This document shows positions 8,168 through 21,093 of a stretch of DNA of 64,000 bases, in pieces. Source of the stretch: Natronobacillus azotifigens (GTDB lineage: Bacteria > Bacillota > Bacilli > Bacillales > Amphibacillaceae); the NCBI RefSeq assembly GCF_026805325.1, contig NZ_JAPRAT010000017.1, positions 17,297-81,296 on the forward strand. The letters run 5' to 3'. How positions within the stretch are numbered: the first letter of the stretch is position 1; each line of letters opens with the position of its first letter. The notes beneath the pieces were generated by a model that saw only the letters and a program-made list of their open reading frames with translations, ran no database searches and was not told the DNA's origin. Position numbers and translations under genes: made by a program.

Positions 8168-8560
8168 TTAACGTTTTGAGAACTGAGGAGCTCTACGCGC
8201 GCCTTTAAGACCGTATTTTTTACGTTCCTTCATACGAGCGTCACGTGTTAAGAATCCAGCGCGTTTTAATACTGCGCGGTATTCTGGGTCTGCTTCTAAT
8301 AAAGCACGTGCTACACCATGACGAATTGCACCAGCTTGTCCGGTGAATCCTCCACCATGTACGTTAACTAATACATCATAGCTACCTTCAGTTTCTGTTG
8401 CAGCTAATGGTTGTTTGATGATCGTACGTAGCGTTTCGTATGGGAAGTAGTCTTCCGCATCACGATTATTTACAGTAATACGTCCAGTTCCTGGTACTAA
8501 ACGTACACGAGCAGTTGAACTTTTACGGCGTCCGGTACCGTAGTATTGTACTTGTGCCAC
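8168..8560 (-). CDS. rpsI: 30S ribosomal protein S9
   Basis: The 130-residue protein has the bacterial S9 signature blocks [14 protein letters not shown] at the N-terminus and [19 protein letters not shown] in the middle. Its basic tail [11 protein letters not shown] reaches the P-site tRNA. It is the last gene of the rplM-rpsI pair, 20 bp after rplM, and ends where the integrase remnant begins. Confidence 0.98.
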   Translation of the reverse strand: MAQVQYYGTGRRKSSTARVRLVPGTGRITVNNRDAEDYFPYETLRTIIKQPLAATETEGSYDVLVNVHGGGFTGQAGAIRHGVARALLEADPEYRAVLKRAGFLTRDARMKERKKYGLKGARRAPQFSKR

Positions 8561-8580
8561 TATTCGTTACCTCCTTTTAA

Positions 8581-9018
8581 TTATCCGCGAAGTTCGTAAA
8601 CTTCTGGTTTTTGTGCTTGATGATTGTGTTCTGATCCTTTAAATACGTGCAATTTCTTGCCCATTTTACGACCAAGGCTACCTTTTGGAAGCATGCCTTT
8701 AATAGTAAGTTCTAACATTTTTTCTGAATGGTTTTCACGCATTTCACCAGCCGTACGTGCTTTAAGCCCGCCTGGGTGGTTGGAGTGACGGTAATACATT
8801 TTATCGTTCAATTTATTACCTGTTAATTCGATTTTTTCCGCATTAATAATAATTACATGATCACCAGTGTCTACATGCGGTGTATACGTTGGTTTATGCT
8901 TGCCACGAAGGATGGAAGCTACTTCACTTGCTAAACGTCCAAGTGTTTGGCCTTCTGCATCAACTACAAGCCATTTGCGTTCAATGTTCGTTTCATTTGC
9001 CATGAAAGTTGTGCGCAT
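8581..9018 (-). CDS. rplM: 50S ribosomal protein L13
   Basis: This 145-residue early-assembly protein of the large subunit has the L13 blocks [19 protein letters not shown] and [17 protein letters not shown]. The ATG at 9018 follows GGAGGTAAGAACC and gives the usual N-terminus MRTT. It is transcribed from its own promoter at 9156-9184 behind a leader of about 130 nt, in the position where Bacillus has an L13 autoregulatory leader. Confidence 0.98.
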   Translation of the reverse strand: MRTTFMANETNIERKWLVVDAEGQTLGRLASEVASILRGKHKPTYTPHVDTGDHVIIINAEKIELTGNKLNDKMYYRHSNHPGGLKARTAGEMRENHSEKMLELTIKGMLPKGSLGRKMGKKLHVFKGSEHNHQAQKPEVYELRG

Positions 9019-9155
9019 GGTTCTTACCTCCTGTATATAAAATTCATCTTGTCTTGTTCATTTCCAAATACTATGAGTCGTTTGGTTTGATCTTATATTC
9101 TACACAATTAACTTTCCGGGGCTAATCGTGGTATAGAAATAAAATGCCATAAACC

Positions 9156-9184
9156 ATCATATAATAACTACAGTCTAATGTCAA
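9156..9184 (-). promoter_or_regulatory. Sigma-A promoter of rplM-rpsI
   Basis: TTGACA (9179-9184), a 17-bp spacer and TATGAT (9156-9161) predict a start near 9149, leaving an untranslated leader of about 130 nt before rplM. The leader contains CCACGATTAGCCCCGG and other pairing segments and may be the L13-responsive leader; I did not fold it. Confidence 0.75.
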
Positions 9185-9231
9185 CAGCTGTTCACCCGGT
9201 TACGTTGTTTTTTATGAAAAAAATCAACGAT

Positions 9232-9984
9232 TTAGTGAAAATCAGACTGATAGTGTACTTTACTTAAGTATAAACCTTGAGGTGGCACGGTTTTACCCGC
9301 TTCCGCCCTTTGTTTACTATCTATAATCCTCTTCAACTTTTCAGCAGGATAACGACCTGTTCCGATCTCAAGTATAGTACCAACAATAATCCGTACCATA
9401 TTATATAAAAAACCGTTGCCAGTGAACGTAAAAACGATCTTTCCTTCTTCCTTTTCGCATGATGCATGATAGATTTCTCGTACTTTACTTCCCTTGACCC
9501 CTGCCTTCGCTGCACAAAAGGCAGAAAAATCATGTTCTCCGATGAGATACTCGCAAGCCTTCTGCATTGCTTCGATGTCTAGTTTCCCTCTCACGTGATA
9601 ATTGTAATTCCGCTGAAAAGGATCATGTTCCCGCTGATTGAACACCAAATAACGATATGTTTTTGCGGTTACATCATAACGAGCATGAAAATCATCTGCC
9701 ACTTGCTTCACTTCTTTAACCAAAATATCATCTGGCAATAAAGCATTCAAGGCTCGCTTCCAGTTCTCAATCGGTATCGTTAACGTTGTATCAAAGTGAA
9801 ACGTTTGGCCTACAGCGTGTACCCTCGCATCGGTTCGACCTGATGCTGTAATCAGAACAGACTTTCCTTTATGGATCATCTTCAATGCTTGTTCGATCGT
9901 CGATTGGATCGTTACTTTATTCGGTTGGACTTGATAACCAGCATAGTTTGTCCCGTCATAGCTGATCACGCATAAGTAGCGCAT
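9232..9984 (-). CDS. truA: tRNA pseudouridine synthase A (positions 38-40)
   Basis: TruA isomerises uridines 38-40 in the anticodon arm of tRNAs. The 250-residue protein has the catalytic Asp52 in ASGRTDARVHA and the usual FYNMVR-like block (GFLYNMVRIIVG). It lies 14 bp after ecfT, as in B. subtilis, where it follows the ECF transporter module. Downstream lies a 12-bp-arm hairpin (9201-9227) without a good T run. Confidence 0.97.
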   Translation of the reverse strand: MRYLCVISYDGTNYAGYQVQPNKVTIQSTIEQALKMIHKGKSVLITASGRTDARVHAVGQTFHFDTTLTIPIENWKRALNALLPDDILVKEVKQVADDFHARYDVTAKTYRYLVFNQREHDPFQRNYNYHVRGKLDIEAMQKACEYLIGEHDFSAFCAAKAGVKGSKVREIYHASCEKEEGKIVFTFTGNGFLYNMVRIIVGTILEIGTGRYPAEKLKRIIDSKQRAEAGKTVPPQGLYLSKVHYQSDFH

Positions 9985-9998
9985 AGCTCCTTACCCCT

Positions 9999-10796
9999 TT
10001 AACTTCTTAATAAAAATAGCACGACAATAACGAAGGCGAATAATCCAAGTGCGATTATATCTTGCTTTCTAATCACTAGCTCCCGCAGTTTCGATCTTCC
10101 TTCTCCACCACGGTAACCTCTAGCCTCCATTGCCATCGCAAGATCTTCCGCTCGCTTAAATGCACTAACAAAAAGAGGGACCAATAAAGGTACAACCGCT
10201 TGAATTCGATCTTTTAGAGGGCCTGTTTTAAAATCCACCCCTCTAGATGCTTGAGCCTTCGATATTTTTTCTGTTTCCTGCATTAAGGTTGGGATAAATC
10301 GTAAAGAAATAGACATCATTAATGCTAACTCATGAACAGGAAACTTAATTTTCTTTAATGGGTGCAATAAACTTTCGATAGCATCGGTAATTTCAATCGG
10401 TGTTGTCGTTAACGTAAGTAAAGAAGTCACTAAAATCAGTAAAAAGAATCGCAACGAAATGGAAAAACCTTGAATAAGTGCACCGCTATAGATTGGGAAG
10501 GTAAAAACCTCAAATAATACCGTTCCTTCTCTTGTAACAATCAAATGTAAGACAAAGGTGAATATAATTAAAAACCAGACCGGTGTTAGTCCTTTCGCGA
10601 TGAATCTAGCTTTTATTTTAGTAGATGCAGCTGTTGCAATCGCAAATAAGGTTAGCCAACCATAGCTTAAAGCTGTATTTGCGAAGAACACGAATACAAC
10701 AAAGCAAAAAATGATCACGATTTTTATTCGTGGGTCTAATCGATGAATCCAAGAATCACCAGGGACATATTGCCCAATAATGATGGAGTTAGACAT
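9999..10796 (-). CDS. ecfT: ECF transporter transmembrane component EcfT
   Basis: EcfT is the shared membrane subunit linking EcfA1/A2 ATPases to different vitamin- or metal-binding S components. The 265-residue protein begins [22 protein letters not shown], the usual EcfT opening. It has five or so hydrophobic segments and the two cytoplasmic coupling motifs with Arg-Gly (QASRGVDF and MEARGYRGG). Its start overlaps ecfA2 by 8 bp, indicating translational coupling. No S component is encoded nearby, so it must serve dispersed ones. Confidence 0.96.
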   Translation of the reverse strand: MSNSIIIGQYVPGDSWIHRLDPRIKIVIIFCFVVFVFFANTALSYGWLTLFAIATAASTKIKARFIAKGLTPVWFLIIFTFVLHLIVTREGTVLFEVFTFPIYSGALIQGFSISLRFFLLILVTSLLTLTTTPIEITDAIESLLHPLKKIKFPVHELALMMSISLRFIPTLMQETEKISKAQASRGVDFKTGPLKDRIQAVVPLLVPLFVSAFKRAEDLAMAMEARGYRGGEGRSKLRELVIRKQDIIALGLFAFVIVVLFLLRS

Positions 10797-11661
10797 ATTT
10801 CTGCTCTCCTTTCAGAATTTCTTGCATCAGACGCGCTAATTCTGTTAAGGTTTGTCCTTGATAAGGAATGGTTTGACCAAACTTGGCTTCAAAGGCTTGC
10901 AAAAATTGAATCACTTCGGGCACGTCGAGTTGAACTTGTTGAAGCTTGTCCTTCTCAACAAAAACCTCGTGTGGTAATCCTTCCATATACTTTTGACCAT
11001 GATCCATGATAATCACATGGTCTGCATACTTCAAAGCATCTTCCATACTATGTGTTACAAGAATTGTTGTTAGGTTTTTCTTTTTATGCAACGTTGCAAA
11101 CATATCCATAATCTCTTGTTGCCCTTTTGGATCTAGACCGGCTGTTGGCTCATCCAAAACGAGAACAGATGGCTCCAATGCCAAAACACCCGCAATAGCA
11201 ACACGGCGCATCTGACCACCACTTAAATCGAATGGCGAACGATCCAACAAGGTTAAAGGTAAATGAACTGCCTCCATCAAAATAGGAATGCGACGATTAA
11301 TTTCCTCTTCGTCTACACCAAAGTTTTTCGGGCCAAAGGCAATGTCTTTCGCAATCGTCTCTTCAAATAATTGATGTTCTGGATATTGGAAGACAATTCC
11401 TACTTGTCGACGCAATGCTTTTACTTTCGCGATTTTTTCTTCTGCACGAATATGATAGTCACCAATCTTGATCTCCCCTTTTGTCGGGCGCAGTAATCCA
11501 TTTAAGTGTTGAATTAAAGTAGACTTCCCAGAACCCGTATGGCCAACGATAGCTACAAAAGAACCAGAATCAATCTGAAATGACAAGTCGATTAATGCTT
11601 TGTGTTCAAAAGGACTATTCGGTTGATACGTATAGCTTACTTCGTTAAATGATATGTCCAT
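10789..11661 (-). CDS. ecfA2: ECF transporter ATP-binding subunit EcfA2
   Basis: This second ATPase of the ECF module (290 residues) has Walker [11 protein letters not shown]-loop [13 protein letters not shown], signature LSGGQMRR, Walker [14 protein letters not shown] and switch [10 protein letters not shown]. The motif FQYPEHQLF is characteristic of the A2 half, and the C-terminal extension after about 215 is usual for EcfA proteins. It overlaps ecfA1 by 25 bp at its 5' end and ecfT by 8 bp at its 3' end. Confidence 0.96.
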   Translation of the reverse strand: MDISFNEVSYTYQPNSPFEHKALIDLSFQIDSGSFVAIVGHTGSGKSTLIQHLNGLLRPTKGEIKIGDYHIRAEEKIAKVKALRRQVGIVFQYPEHQLFEETIAKDIAFGPKNFGVDEEEINRRIPILMEAVHLPLTLLDRSPFDLSGGQMRRVAIAGVLALEPSVLVLDEPTAGLDPKGQQEIMDMFATLHKKKNLTTILVTHSMEDALKYADHVIIMDHGQKYMEGLPHEVFVEKDKLQQVQLDVPEVIQFLQAFEAKFGQTIPYQGQTLTELARLMQEILKGEQKYV

Positions 11662-12476
11662 AGTGATTCTAATAGCTCCTTCTGATGTAATGGTTGTTGA
11701 TCAAGTTTCACGTCGATCGCAATTAGTTCATTTGCTAACTTAGCAACAAACGGTACGTCCAATCCGATTGCTCTCAAATCCTTCTCTTTTGTAAAAACTT
11801 CACGAGGGAGCGCTTCTAACCATATCTCTCCTGCATTCATCACAATCACTCGATCTGCTTTTGTTATCTCATTTAAATCGTGTGTAATGGTTATCAAAGT
11901 TAGCGATTGCGATTCCCTTACTTGATTGATCGTTGCAAGTATTTCCTTTCTCCCTTTTGGGTCTAGCATTGCAGTAGCCTCATCCAAGATCATCACATGT
12001 GGAGATACAGCTAACACGCCTGCAATGGCAACGCGTTGTTTTTGCCCACCAGAGAGTCGGTGTGGTTCATGAAGAAGGTAATCACTCATTCGAACAGCTT
12101 CTAAGCTTTGTTCAATTCTCTTGAGCATTTCGTTACGCTCAACACCTCGATTCTCCAGTCCAAACGCAACATCGTCTCTGACGGTTGTGCCGACAAACTG
12201 GTTATCTGGGTTTTGAAAAACCATCCCAACATTTGTTCTTACATCCCAAATCGATTCCTCTGTTACTGGAATCCCATCTACAATAATCTCTCCCTTGTCA
12301 GGAAATAATAGTCCATTCATCAATTTTGCAATCGTCGACTTACCCGAACCGTTATGACCGATGATTGCCACCCACTCATCAGAAGCGATTGTAAAGCTTA
12401 CGTTTTTCAACACCCAATCTTCTGTTTCACTATAACGAAAATAAACATTTCTAAATTCGACCCTATGTTTCAGCAT
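11637..12476 (-). CDS. ecfA1: ECF transporter ATP-binding subunit EcfA1
   Basis: The first ATPase of the ECF energising module (279 residues) has Walker [11 protein letters not shown]-loop [13 protein letters not shown] (typical of A1), signature LSGGQKQR and Walker [14 protein letters not shown]. It pairs with EcfA2 and EcfT to drive uptake of vitamins or other micronutrients by various S proteins. A terminator after rplQ lies about 200 bp upstream. TTGTCA-15-TAAAAT around 12550-12585 is a possible but poorly spaced promoter, so the module is probably transcribed separately from the alpha operon. Confidence 0.96.
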   Translation of the reverse strand: MLKHRVEFRNVYFRYSETEDWVLKNVSFTIASDEWVAIIGHNGSGKSTIAKLMNGLLFPDKGEIIVDGIPVTEESIWDVRTNVGMVFQNPDNQFVGTTVRDDVAFGLENRGVERNEMLKRIEQSLEAVRMSDYLLHEPHRLSGGQKQRVAIAGVLAVSPHVMILDEATAMLDPKGRKEILATINQVRESQSLTLITITHDLNEITKADRVIVMNAGEIWLEALPREVFTKEKDLRAIGLDVPFVAKLANELIAIDVKLDQQPLHQKELLESLWTYHLTK

Positions 12477-12680
12477 TATAAACCCCCAGATATGTTAAAT
12501 TATTTCCCCGGAAATGATCAATATCATTGAGGGAATATTTATTCGCTATTCTAGCTATTCATTTTAACATAATTCATTCCCTGACAAAGAAAATATTATA
12601 TTATCTTACACTTGAAAAAGTCGTTCACCACCATATTGGCAGCAAACGACCGTGCTTCATGCATTGGCTTTCTTACACTA

Positions 12681-12735
12681 GCAAAAAAGGGCTTGGATTC
12701 ACCTCAGATCGAGATTCAGTCCTGCCCTTACCCTT
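12681..12735 (-). terminator. Terminator of the alpha operon after rplQ
   Basis: AAGGGC... and ...GCCCTT bracket an imperfectly paired GGACTGAATCTC/GAGGTGAATCC arm, followed on the minus strand by TTTTTTGC. It lies just behind the rplQ stop. Confidence 0.7.
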
Positions 12736-12746
12736 ACATTATTAAG

Positions 12747-13100
12747 TTATACTAACTCAATAATCGCCATTTTCGCTCCATCACCACGACGTGGTCCAAG
12801 CTTTAAGACACGTGTGTAACCACCTTGGCGGTCTTCATAACGTGTAGCGATATCATTGAAAAGTTTTTGAACTGCATCTTCTGTTTCGCTAGCATCTTTT
12901 TTGTAAAGAAATGCTGCTGCTTGACGACGAGCATGAAGATCTCCACGCTTACCAAGCGTAATCATTTTTTCGACTGTTGAACGAAGCTCTTTTGCTTTCG
13001 CTTCTGTTGTTTCAAGACGTTCATGAATAATCAAATCAGTAGCAAGATTTCTTAGTAATGCTAAACGAGCATCTGTTGTTCGTCCTAGTTTTCTAGCCAT
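12747..13100 (-). CDS. rplQ: 50S ribosomal protein L17
   Basis: The 117-residue large-subunit protein near the exit tunnel has the block [19 protein letters not shown] at the N-terminus and [21 protein letters not shown] near the end. It is the last gene of the alpha operon, 43 bp after rpoA. Confidence 0.98.
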   Translation of the reverse strand: MARKLGRTTDARLALLRNLATDLIIHERLETTEAKAKELRSTVEKMITLGKRGDLHARRQAAAFLYKKDASETEDAVQKLFNDIATRYEDRQGGYTRVLKLGPRRGDGAKMAIIELV

Positions 13101-13143
13101 AGATTATCCCTCCTTTTTCGGAATCTATCAAGGTTTAATATGA

Positions 13144-14088
13144 CTACTCTTCTTTACGTAATCCTAGTCCTAAATCCACTAGCTTGTGCTTAACCTCTTC
13201 TAGAGATTTACGTCCTAAATTGCGCACTTTCATCATATCATCTTCTGATTTATTCGCAAGTTCCTGCACGGTATTAATACCGGCACGTTTTAAACAGTTA
13301 TAAGAACGAACGGATAAATCTAGTTCTTCAATTGTCATTTCTAACACTTTTTCTTTTTGATCTTCTTCTTTTTCAATCATGATTTCAGCGTTTTGCGCTT
13401 CATCTGTAAGACCCACAAAAATATTCAAGTGTTCTGTGTAAATTTTCGCACCTAATGAAACTGCTTCTTCTGGACGAATGCTTCCGTCTGTCCAAACATC
13501 TAATGTCAATTTATCATAATTGGTAATTTGTCCGACACGTGTGTTTTCCACTTGGAATGTAGCACGTGACACGGGGGTGAAAATAGAGTCGACTGGAATA
13601 ACACCAATTGGTTGATCATCATGATTGTTAGAATCAGCCGGGCGGTAACCTCGACCACGTTCGGCAGTCATTTTCATGCGTAAAGTTGCATTACTTCCTA
13701 ATGTGGCAATATGGAGATCTGGATTTAAGATTTCTACATCACTATCATAAGTAATATCCGCAGCTGTTACAAGACCTTCTCCTTGTACATCAATCTCTAG
13801 CGTTTTCTGCTCTTCTGAGTAGATTTTTAATGCTAGTTTTTTTAGGTTAAGGATGATCGTTGTCACATCTTCAACAACGCCTTCAATCGTTGAGAACTCA
13901 TGAAGCGCGCCATCAATCTGGACGGATGTTACCGCAGCCCCTGGAAGTGAGGATAATAGGATACGACGCAAGGAGTTTCCTAGTGTAGTTCCATATCCAC
14001 GTTCTAGCGGTTCTACGACAAACTTTCCAAATGTAGCATCATCATTGATTTCTACAATTTCAATCTTTGGCTTTTCAATCTCGATCAT
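13144..14088 (-). CDS. rpoA: RNA polymerase alpha subunit
   Basis: The 314-residue alpha subunit dimerises to nucleate RNA polymerase and contacts activators and UP elements. The N-terminal domain carries [20 protein letters not shown]. The C-terminal domain carries [16 protein letters not shown] and [13 protein letters not shown] place the start at 14088 ([10 protein letters not shown]), because GAAGGAGGG sits 9 nt upstream and the product then matches the usual length; the 14 codons before it are unlike the family. The gap to rpsK is about 190 bp and contains a perfect-arm palindrome (14120-14141). Confidence 0.98.
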   Translation of the reverse strand: MIEIEKPKIEIVEINDDATFGKFVVEPLERGYGTTLGNSLRRILLSSLPGAAVTSVQIDGALHEFSTIEGVVEDVTTIILNLKKLALKIYSEEQKTLEIDVQGEGLVTAADITYDSDVEILNPDLHIATLGSNATLRMKMTAERGRGYRPADSNNHDDQPIGVIPVDSIFTPVSRATFQVENTRVGQITNYDKLTLDVWTDGSIRPEEAVSLGAKIYTEHLNIFVGLTDEAQNAEIMIEKEEDQKEKVLEMTIEELDLSVRSYNCLKRAGINTVQELANKSEDDMMKVRNLGRKSLEEVKHKLVDLGLGLRKEE

Positions 14089-14119
14089 TAATAAAACCCT
14101 CCTTCGAACGTCGAAACCC

Positions 14120-14141
14120 CGGTTAGACATTTGTCTAACCG
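14120..14141. other. Palindrome in the rpsK-rpoA gap
   Basis: CGGTTAGACA-TT-TGTCTAACCG has 10-bp arms and a 2-bp centre, and lies 32 bp before the rpoA start. There is no T run, so it is not a simple terminator. It may be an mRNA hairpin near the ribosome site, a processing site or a protein operator. Confidence 0.6.
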
Positions 14142-14321
14142 AAATTCCTCAGGTAGGCAGTTCCCGTTTCTGCACTATGTTCTATTCGTATATTTTACGT
14201 CTGTCTGTTCGATGCTGTTGAGAATGGTCAAAATAGATGTTAATTATCTGAATTTCGGACGTTCTACTTTAAGCTATCATAATCCATTATAGACAGGCTG
14301 ATGAAATCTATACGGATAAAA

Positions 14322-14729
<408 letters not shown>

Positions 14730-14736
14730 TTAATGC

Positions 14737-15102
14737 TTATTTCTTTTTGTTTGCAACTGCTCTACTTGGGCCTTTACGTGTACGAGCGTTATTCTTCGTT
14801 TTCTGTCCGCGAACTGGTAGTCCTCTACGGTGACGAAGCCCTCTGTATGAGCCGATTTCGATTAAACGCTTGATGTTTAATGATACTTCACGACGAAGAT
14901 CCCCTTCAGTTGTATATTCGCCAACTGCTGTACGAATGCGACCTAATTCATCTTCTGTTAAGTCACGAACTCGTGTATCTTCTGATACGCCAGCTTCTTT
15001 TAGGATTTCTTTCGCTGTTGAACTACCAACACCATAAATATAAGTTAATGAAATTACTACACGTTTCTCACGTGGAACATCAATACCTGCAATACGTGCC
15101 AT
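14737..15102 (-). CDS. rpsM: 30S ribosomal protein S13
   Basis: The 121-residue head protein forms bridges to the 50S subunit. It shows [20 protein letters not shown] at the start and the S13 block [19 protein letters not shown] near the end. It is part of the alpha operon, between rpmJ and rpsK. Confidence 0.98.
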   Translation of the reverse strand: MARIAGIDVPREKRVVISLTYIYGVGSSTAKEILKEAGVSEDTRVRDLTEDELGRIRTAVGEYTTEGDLRREVSLNIKRLIEIGSYRGLRHRRGLPVRGQKTKNNARTRKGPSRAVANKKK

Positions 15103-15126
15103 TCTCGCCTTGCACCTCCTTATTGA

Positions 15127-15267
<141 letters not shown>

Positions 15268-15273
15268 TTATCA

Positions 15274-15492
15274 TTATTTATAACGGTACGTAATACGTCC
15301 TCTAGTTAAATCGTACGGAGAAAGTTCAACCGTTACTTTGTCTCCTGGTAAGATTCGAATAAAGTGCATACGGATCTTTCCTGAAACATGAGCTAAAACG
15401 GTATGACCATTCTCTAATTCAACTTTAAACATTGCGTTCGGTAATGTGTCAGTAACAGTACCTTCTACTTCAATTGCATCGTCTTTCGCCAT
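15274..15492 (-). CDS. infA: Translation initiation factor IF-1
   Basis: The 72-residue S1/OB-fold protein occupies the A site during initiation. The sequence [19 protein letters not shown] and the ending GRITYRYK are diagnostic. Its 5' end overlaps the KOW-protein gene by 23 bp. Confidence 0.98.
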   Translation of the reverse strand: MAKDDAIEVEGTVTDTLPNAMFKVELENGHTVLAHVSGKIRMHFIRILPGDKVTVELSPYDLTRGRITYRYK

Positions 15493-15805
15493 CGAGTTGA
15501 TCTCCCTTCTTCACATTAGTCACTACCTCATTGACAAACTTTGATATAGCAAAACGCAGCTTACCATTTGTAACGCGACCAGTTTCCAGAAGGCTATTTT
15601 GAACCTCAGGAGAAACAAAATCCATCGGAATAATATGATTGAAATTTTTCTTCTTCGGCCGATCATATTTTCGTTTTTCTCCATCTGCAAGCAGAACAAA
15701 ACGATCATCGACAATGTTAATGACAATGGCATATTGACCTGCTTCTCGTCCTTGCAAGATTTGAACAACTTGCCCTATCTCGGGACGCGACTCCGTATCA
15801 TTCAA
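15470..15805 (-). CDS. KOW-domain RNA-binding protein (L14e-like, YbzG type)
   Basis: The 111-residue protein has an N-terminal KOW motif ([21 protein letters not shown]), as in the L14e-like protein found between map and infA in bacilli. The function is not established; RNA or ribosome binding is likely. The start is TTG at 15805 with AAGGTGATC about 5 nt upstream; an ATG just before it is out of frame and stops after three codons. It overlaps infA by 23 bp. The gene upstream should be map, but that is decayed here. Confidence 0.88.
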   Translation of the reverse strand: MNDTESRPEIGQVVQILQGREAGQYAIVINIVDDRFVLLADGEKRKYDRPKKKNFNHIIPMDFVSPEVQNSLLETGRVTNGKLRFAISKFVNEVVTNVKKGDQLDGERRCN

Positions 15806-15839
15806 ACATGATCACCTTCACTTAAGTTCTTGTTATCAT

Positions 15840-15935
15840 TTAACATAACCAACTTATCCATTGTAAAACATGTTCAAAACGAGCATTAATTTTACCATGT
15901 TATGTGACAACCGTCCAATTATCCGCAAAAGTAGC
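15840..15935 (-). pseudogene. map: Decayed 3' end of map (methionine aminopeptidase)
   Basis: Minus-strand translation at 15867-15926 reads ADNWTVVT-stop-HGKINARFEHV. It aligns with the methionine aminopeptidase C-terminal block ADNWTVVTxDGKxxAxFEHT, which contains the metal-ligand region. It sits exactly where map belongs, between adk and the KOW gene. No other map motif survives; the 465-bp gap would be too short for the 750-bp gene. Confidence 0.7.
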
Positions 15936-16087
15936 TGCCTGACAAATTCCTTAATTACCAATGAAACATTGGATTTTCATGATCGATCATTTGCACTTTG
16001 ATTTCAGCAGATGGAAATCATATGCGATATATTGGAAAGGCGGGCACCTGGTTTTGCTTGATTGAGACTTGCTTAATGAGATCTTAG

Positions 16088-16235
16088 TCTCTCTCATTTA
16101 TGAAATAAGTGATCGAATCGTATGTTCTTGTTATATGAGCTTTACGGTATCGATCCTTAATTCGTTTATTTGGTGCAAATGCTACCACGATACTTTTTAC
16201 TTTCTTATCCTGTATAAAACGGCTTTAAAAAAGAG
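16088..16235 (-). other. Unassigned coding-like fragment in the decayed map gap
   Basis: About 45 minus-strand codons free of stops encode QDKKVKSIVVAFAPNKRIKD then RYRKAHITRTYDSITYF. There is no start codon or ribosome site. The composition looks protein-like, but I recognise no family and it does not match map. It may be debris of an insertion that disrupted map. Confidence 0.3.
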
Positions 16236-16270
16236 TGATTCTCGTGGTAATAATTTTGCACGGTATAAGT

Positions 16271-18266
<1,996 letters not shown>

Positions 18267-18267
<1 letters not shown>

Positions 18268-18704
18268 TAAATCACCTCAGTTTGACCGCCCGCTGCCTCA
18301 ATAGCTTCTTTAGCAGAAGCTGAGAACTTGTGAGCTTTTACAGTAAGTTTCTTTTCCACAGTACCATTTCCAAGAACTTTAATGCCGGCTTTTAGCTTGC
18401 TTACTAAACCTGTTTCAAGTAATAGCTCCGGTGTTACTTCTGTACCTTCTTCAAAACTATTTAATTTTGATAAATTAACTACTGCATATTCTTTACGGTG
18501 AATATTTGTAAAACCGCGTTTTGGTAAACGTTGGAACAATGGCATTTGCCCACCTTCGAATCCTGGACGAACACCGCCACCTGAACGAGAGTTTTGACCT
18601 TTATGTCCTCGACCAGATGTTTTACCGTTACCAGAGGACATTCCACGACCTACACGATTTCGCTCTTTACGAGCTTGTGATGGCTTCAATTCATGAAGTT
18701 TCAT
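18267..18704 (-). CDS. rplO: 50S ribosomal protein L15
   Basis: The 145-residue protein has a long basic glycine-rich N-terminal tail ([20 protein letters not shown]) that runs through 23S rRNA, and a globular end with [19 protein letters not shown]. It is a spc operon member with a one-base overlap with secY. Confidence 0.98.
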
Positions 18705-18733
18705 GCGAGCACCTCCTCTTTGCGCTAATGTGA

Positions 18734-18916
18734 TTATAATTCTTTGACCGCTACTAAATGTGATACTTTATTAATAATACCTCGAACCGCAGGCGTATCT
18801 TCACGGACAACTGATTGGTTTATTTTGTTTAAGCCTAATGCTTTGACAGTTTGTTTCTGTGTTTCCGTTCTGCCAATAACACTGCGCGTGAGGGTAATTT
18901 CTAACTTATTAGCCAT
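18734..18916 (-). CDS. rpmD: 50S ribosomal protein L30
   Basis: The 60-residue protein starts [15 protein letters not shown] and ends [12 protein letters not shown], the standard short bacterial L30. It lies between rpsE and rplO. Confidence 0.98.
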   Translation of the reverse strand: MANKLEITLTRSVIGRTETQKQTVKALGLNKINQSVVREDTPAVRGIINKVSHLVAVKEL

Positions 18917-18929
18917 ATGATTTCCCTCC

Positions 18930-19433
18930 CTATCCTAACAGTTCTTCTACTGATTTACCACGTAGTTTCGCTACTTCTTCAGCAGGTTTTAAGTCATTTA
19001 GTCCACTGATTGTCGCACGAACCATGTTGATTGGTGTGTTCGATCCTAATGATTTAGAAAGGATATCACCTACACCAGCAAGTTCAAGTACAGCACGAAC
19101 TGGTCCACCAGCGATAACTCCAGTACCTTCAACAGCTGGTTTCAACAAGATGCTTCCTGCACCAAAGCGTCCAGTTGTTTCATGTGGAATAGAAGTTCCT
19201 ACGATTGGTACTTTAATTAAGTTTTTCTTCGCATCGTCGATTGCTTTTTTGATCGCATCTGGTACTTCTTGTGCTTTACCAGTACCAAATCCTACATGAC
19301 CGTTCTTGTCTCCGACTACTACTAATGCGGCAAAACGGAAACGACGTCCACCTTTTACTACTTTAGCTACACGGTTAATCGTAACTACGCGTTCTTCTAA
19401 GTCTAATTTATTCGGGTCGATATGAGTACGCAA
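18930..19433 (-). CDS. rpsE: 30S ribosomal protein S5
   Basis: The 167-residue S5 has the dsRBD-like N-domain ([33 protein letters not shown]) and the C-terminal domain with [13 protein letters not shown]. The start is TTG at 19433, seven bases behind AAGGAGGG. It is involved in decoding fidelity and spectinomycin binding; no resistance deletion is evident in the KVVKGG loop. Confidence 0.98.
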   Translation of the reverse strand: MRTHIDPNKLDLEERVVTINRVAKVVKGGRRFRFAALVVVGDKNGHVGFGTGKAQEVPDAIKKAIDDAKKNLIKVPIVGTSIPHETTGRFGAGSILLKPAVEGTGVIAGGPVRAVLELAGVGDILSKSLGSNTPINMVRATISGLNDLKPAEEVAKLRGKSVEELLG

Positions 19434-19454
19434 TATATGTCCCTCCTTTTACTA

Positions 19455-19817
19455 TTAAAATTCAAGACCTGCCTCGCGGGCAGCATCTGCTAATGCTTTG
19501 ATACGTCCGTGATATAAATATCCTCCACGGTCGAATACTACGTTTTTGTGGCCTTTATCTAATGCGCGTTTCGCAATTAATTCTCCAACTAATTTTGATG
19601 CTTCAACATTTCCGGTTGTGTCATTGTTGAATTCTTTATCAACAGTTGACGCACTTGCAAATGTTACACCATTTACGTCATCAATTAATTGTGCATAAAT
19701 GTGTTTATTTGAACGGTATACGTTTAAACGAGGACGCTCGGCAGTACCGAATAGGTTCTTGCGCACGCGTAAATGTCTCTTTTTACGTACCACATTTTTA
19801 TCTGGCTTTGTGATCAT
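19455..19817 (-). CDS. rplR: 50S ribosomal protein L18
   Basis: The 120-residue 5S rRNA-binding protein has [20 protein letters not shown] and the ending [20 protein letters not shown]. It is a spc operon member between rplF and rpsE. Confidence 0.98.
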   Translation of the reverse strand: MITKPDKNVVRKKRHLRVRKNLFGTAERPRLNVYRSNKHIYAQLIDDVNGVTFASASTVDKEFNNDTTGNVEASKLVGELIAKRALDKGHKNVVFDRGGYLYHGRIKALADAAREAGLEF

Positions 19818-19878
19818 CTAGGTCACTCCTTTCTGATACCTAACTAACCTTGTTTAGTAGAAATAAGGTTAACTTGCC

Positions 19879-20415
19879 TTATTTAGCTGTTTTACCTTCT
19901 TTACGACGAACATATTCGCCTTCATAACGAATTCCTTTACCTTTATAAGGCTCAGGTTTACGAATCGCACGAATGTTTGCTGCAACAGCACCTACCAATT
20001 CTTTATCAATACCTTTTACGACTACTTTTGTGTTTGCTGGGACTTCAATTTCAATTCCAGCAGGAGTATCGATTTCAACTGGGTGAGAGTAACCTGCATT
20101 CACCACAAGTTTGTTACCTTGTTTTTGAGCACGGTAACCAACCCCTTGAATTTCAAGTGCTTTTTCAAATCCTTTGTGTACACCTTCAACCATATTTGCA
20201 ACTAGGCTTCGAGTAGTACCATGTAAAGCACGGTGTGTTTTACTATCAGTTGGTCTTGCTACTGTTAATTCGTTACCATCGATGTTGATTGTCATATCCT
20301 CGTGAAGTTGGCGAGTTAATTCTCCTTTTGGACCTTTAACTGTCACCTTGTTGTTGTCATTTTTAACTTCAACACCTTCAGGGATTTCAATAATCTTAAG
20401 ACCTATACGAGACAT
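19879..20415 (-). CDS. rplF: 50S ribosomal protein L6
   Basis: The 178-residue protein carries two repeats of the L6 fold. The C-terminal signature [25 protein letters not shown] lies near the sarcin-ricin loop, and the N-terminus [16 protein letters not shown] is typical. It is a spc operon member. Confidence 0.98.
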   Translation of the reverse strand: MSRIGLKIIEIPEGVEVKNDNNKVTVKGPKGELTRQLHEDMTINIDGNELTVARPTDSKTHRALHGTTRSLVANMVEGVHKGFEKALEIQGVGYRAQKQGNKLVVNAGYSHPVEIDTPAGIEIEVPANTKVVVKGIDKELVGAVAANIRAIRKPEPYKGKGIRYEGEYVRRKEGKTAK

Positions 20416-20449
20416 CTATCTGGCACCTCCTATCTTATTGAAAAAATTA

Positions 20450-20848
20450 TTACCAAACGTATGCTAGCACTTCTCCACCAATAGCTTGTTCCCGTGCTTC
20501 TTTGTCTGATAGAATACCTTTTGAAGTTGATACGATCGCGATTCCTAAGCCGTTAAGTACTTTTGGTAGTTCACCAGCTTTCGCATAAACACGCAATCCT
20601 GGCTTACTAATTCGTTTAAGTCCAGTAATAACACGCTCATCGTTTGTACCATACTTTAAGAAAATACGAAGTACACCTTGTTTATTATCTTCTACGAATT
20701 CATAATCGCGTACAAATCCCTCACGTTTTAAAATATCTGCAATCTCTTTTTTCACTGTTGATGCAGGAAGCTCTAGCTTCTCATGGCGGACCGTATTTGC
20801 GTTACGAATACGAGTTAACATATCTGCAATTGGATCTGTCATAACCAT
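20450..20848 (-). CDS. rpsH: 30S ribosomal protein S8
   Basis: The 132-residue 16S rRNA-binding protein begins [17 protein letters not shown] and ends with the S8 signature [15 protein letters not shown]...GGEVLAYVW. It follows rpsN by about 30 bp. Confidence 0.98.
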   Translation of the reverse strand: MVMTDPIADMLTRIRNANTVRHEKLELPASTVKKEIADILKREGFVRDYEFVEDNKQGVLRIFLKYGTNDERVITGLKRISKPGLRVYAKAGELPKVLNGLGIAIVSTSKGILSDKEAREQAIGGEVLAYVW

Positions 20849-20877
20849 TAAATATTACCTCCTTCCCTTATCGGGTT

Positions 20878-21093
<216 letters not shown>

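Noticed and set aside
8101..8175. Nine-bp direct repeat ATTAACGTT as a proven attachment site
   Set aside because: Too short and AT-rich to be distinguished from chance; mentioned only as a possibility with the integrase relic.
9201..9227. Hairpin behind truA (CGTTGATTTTTT/AAAAAACAACG) as a terminator
   Set aside because: The T run lies inside the stem and none follows it, so termination is doubtful.
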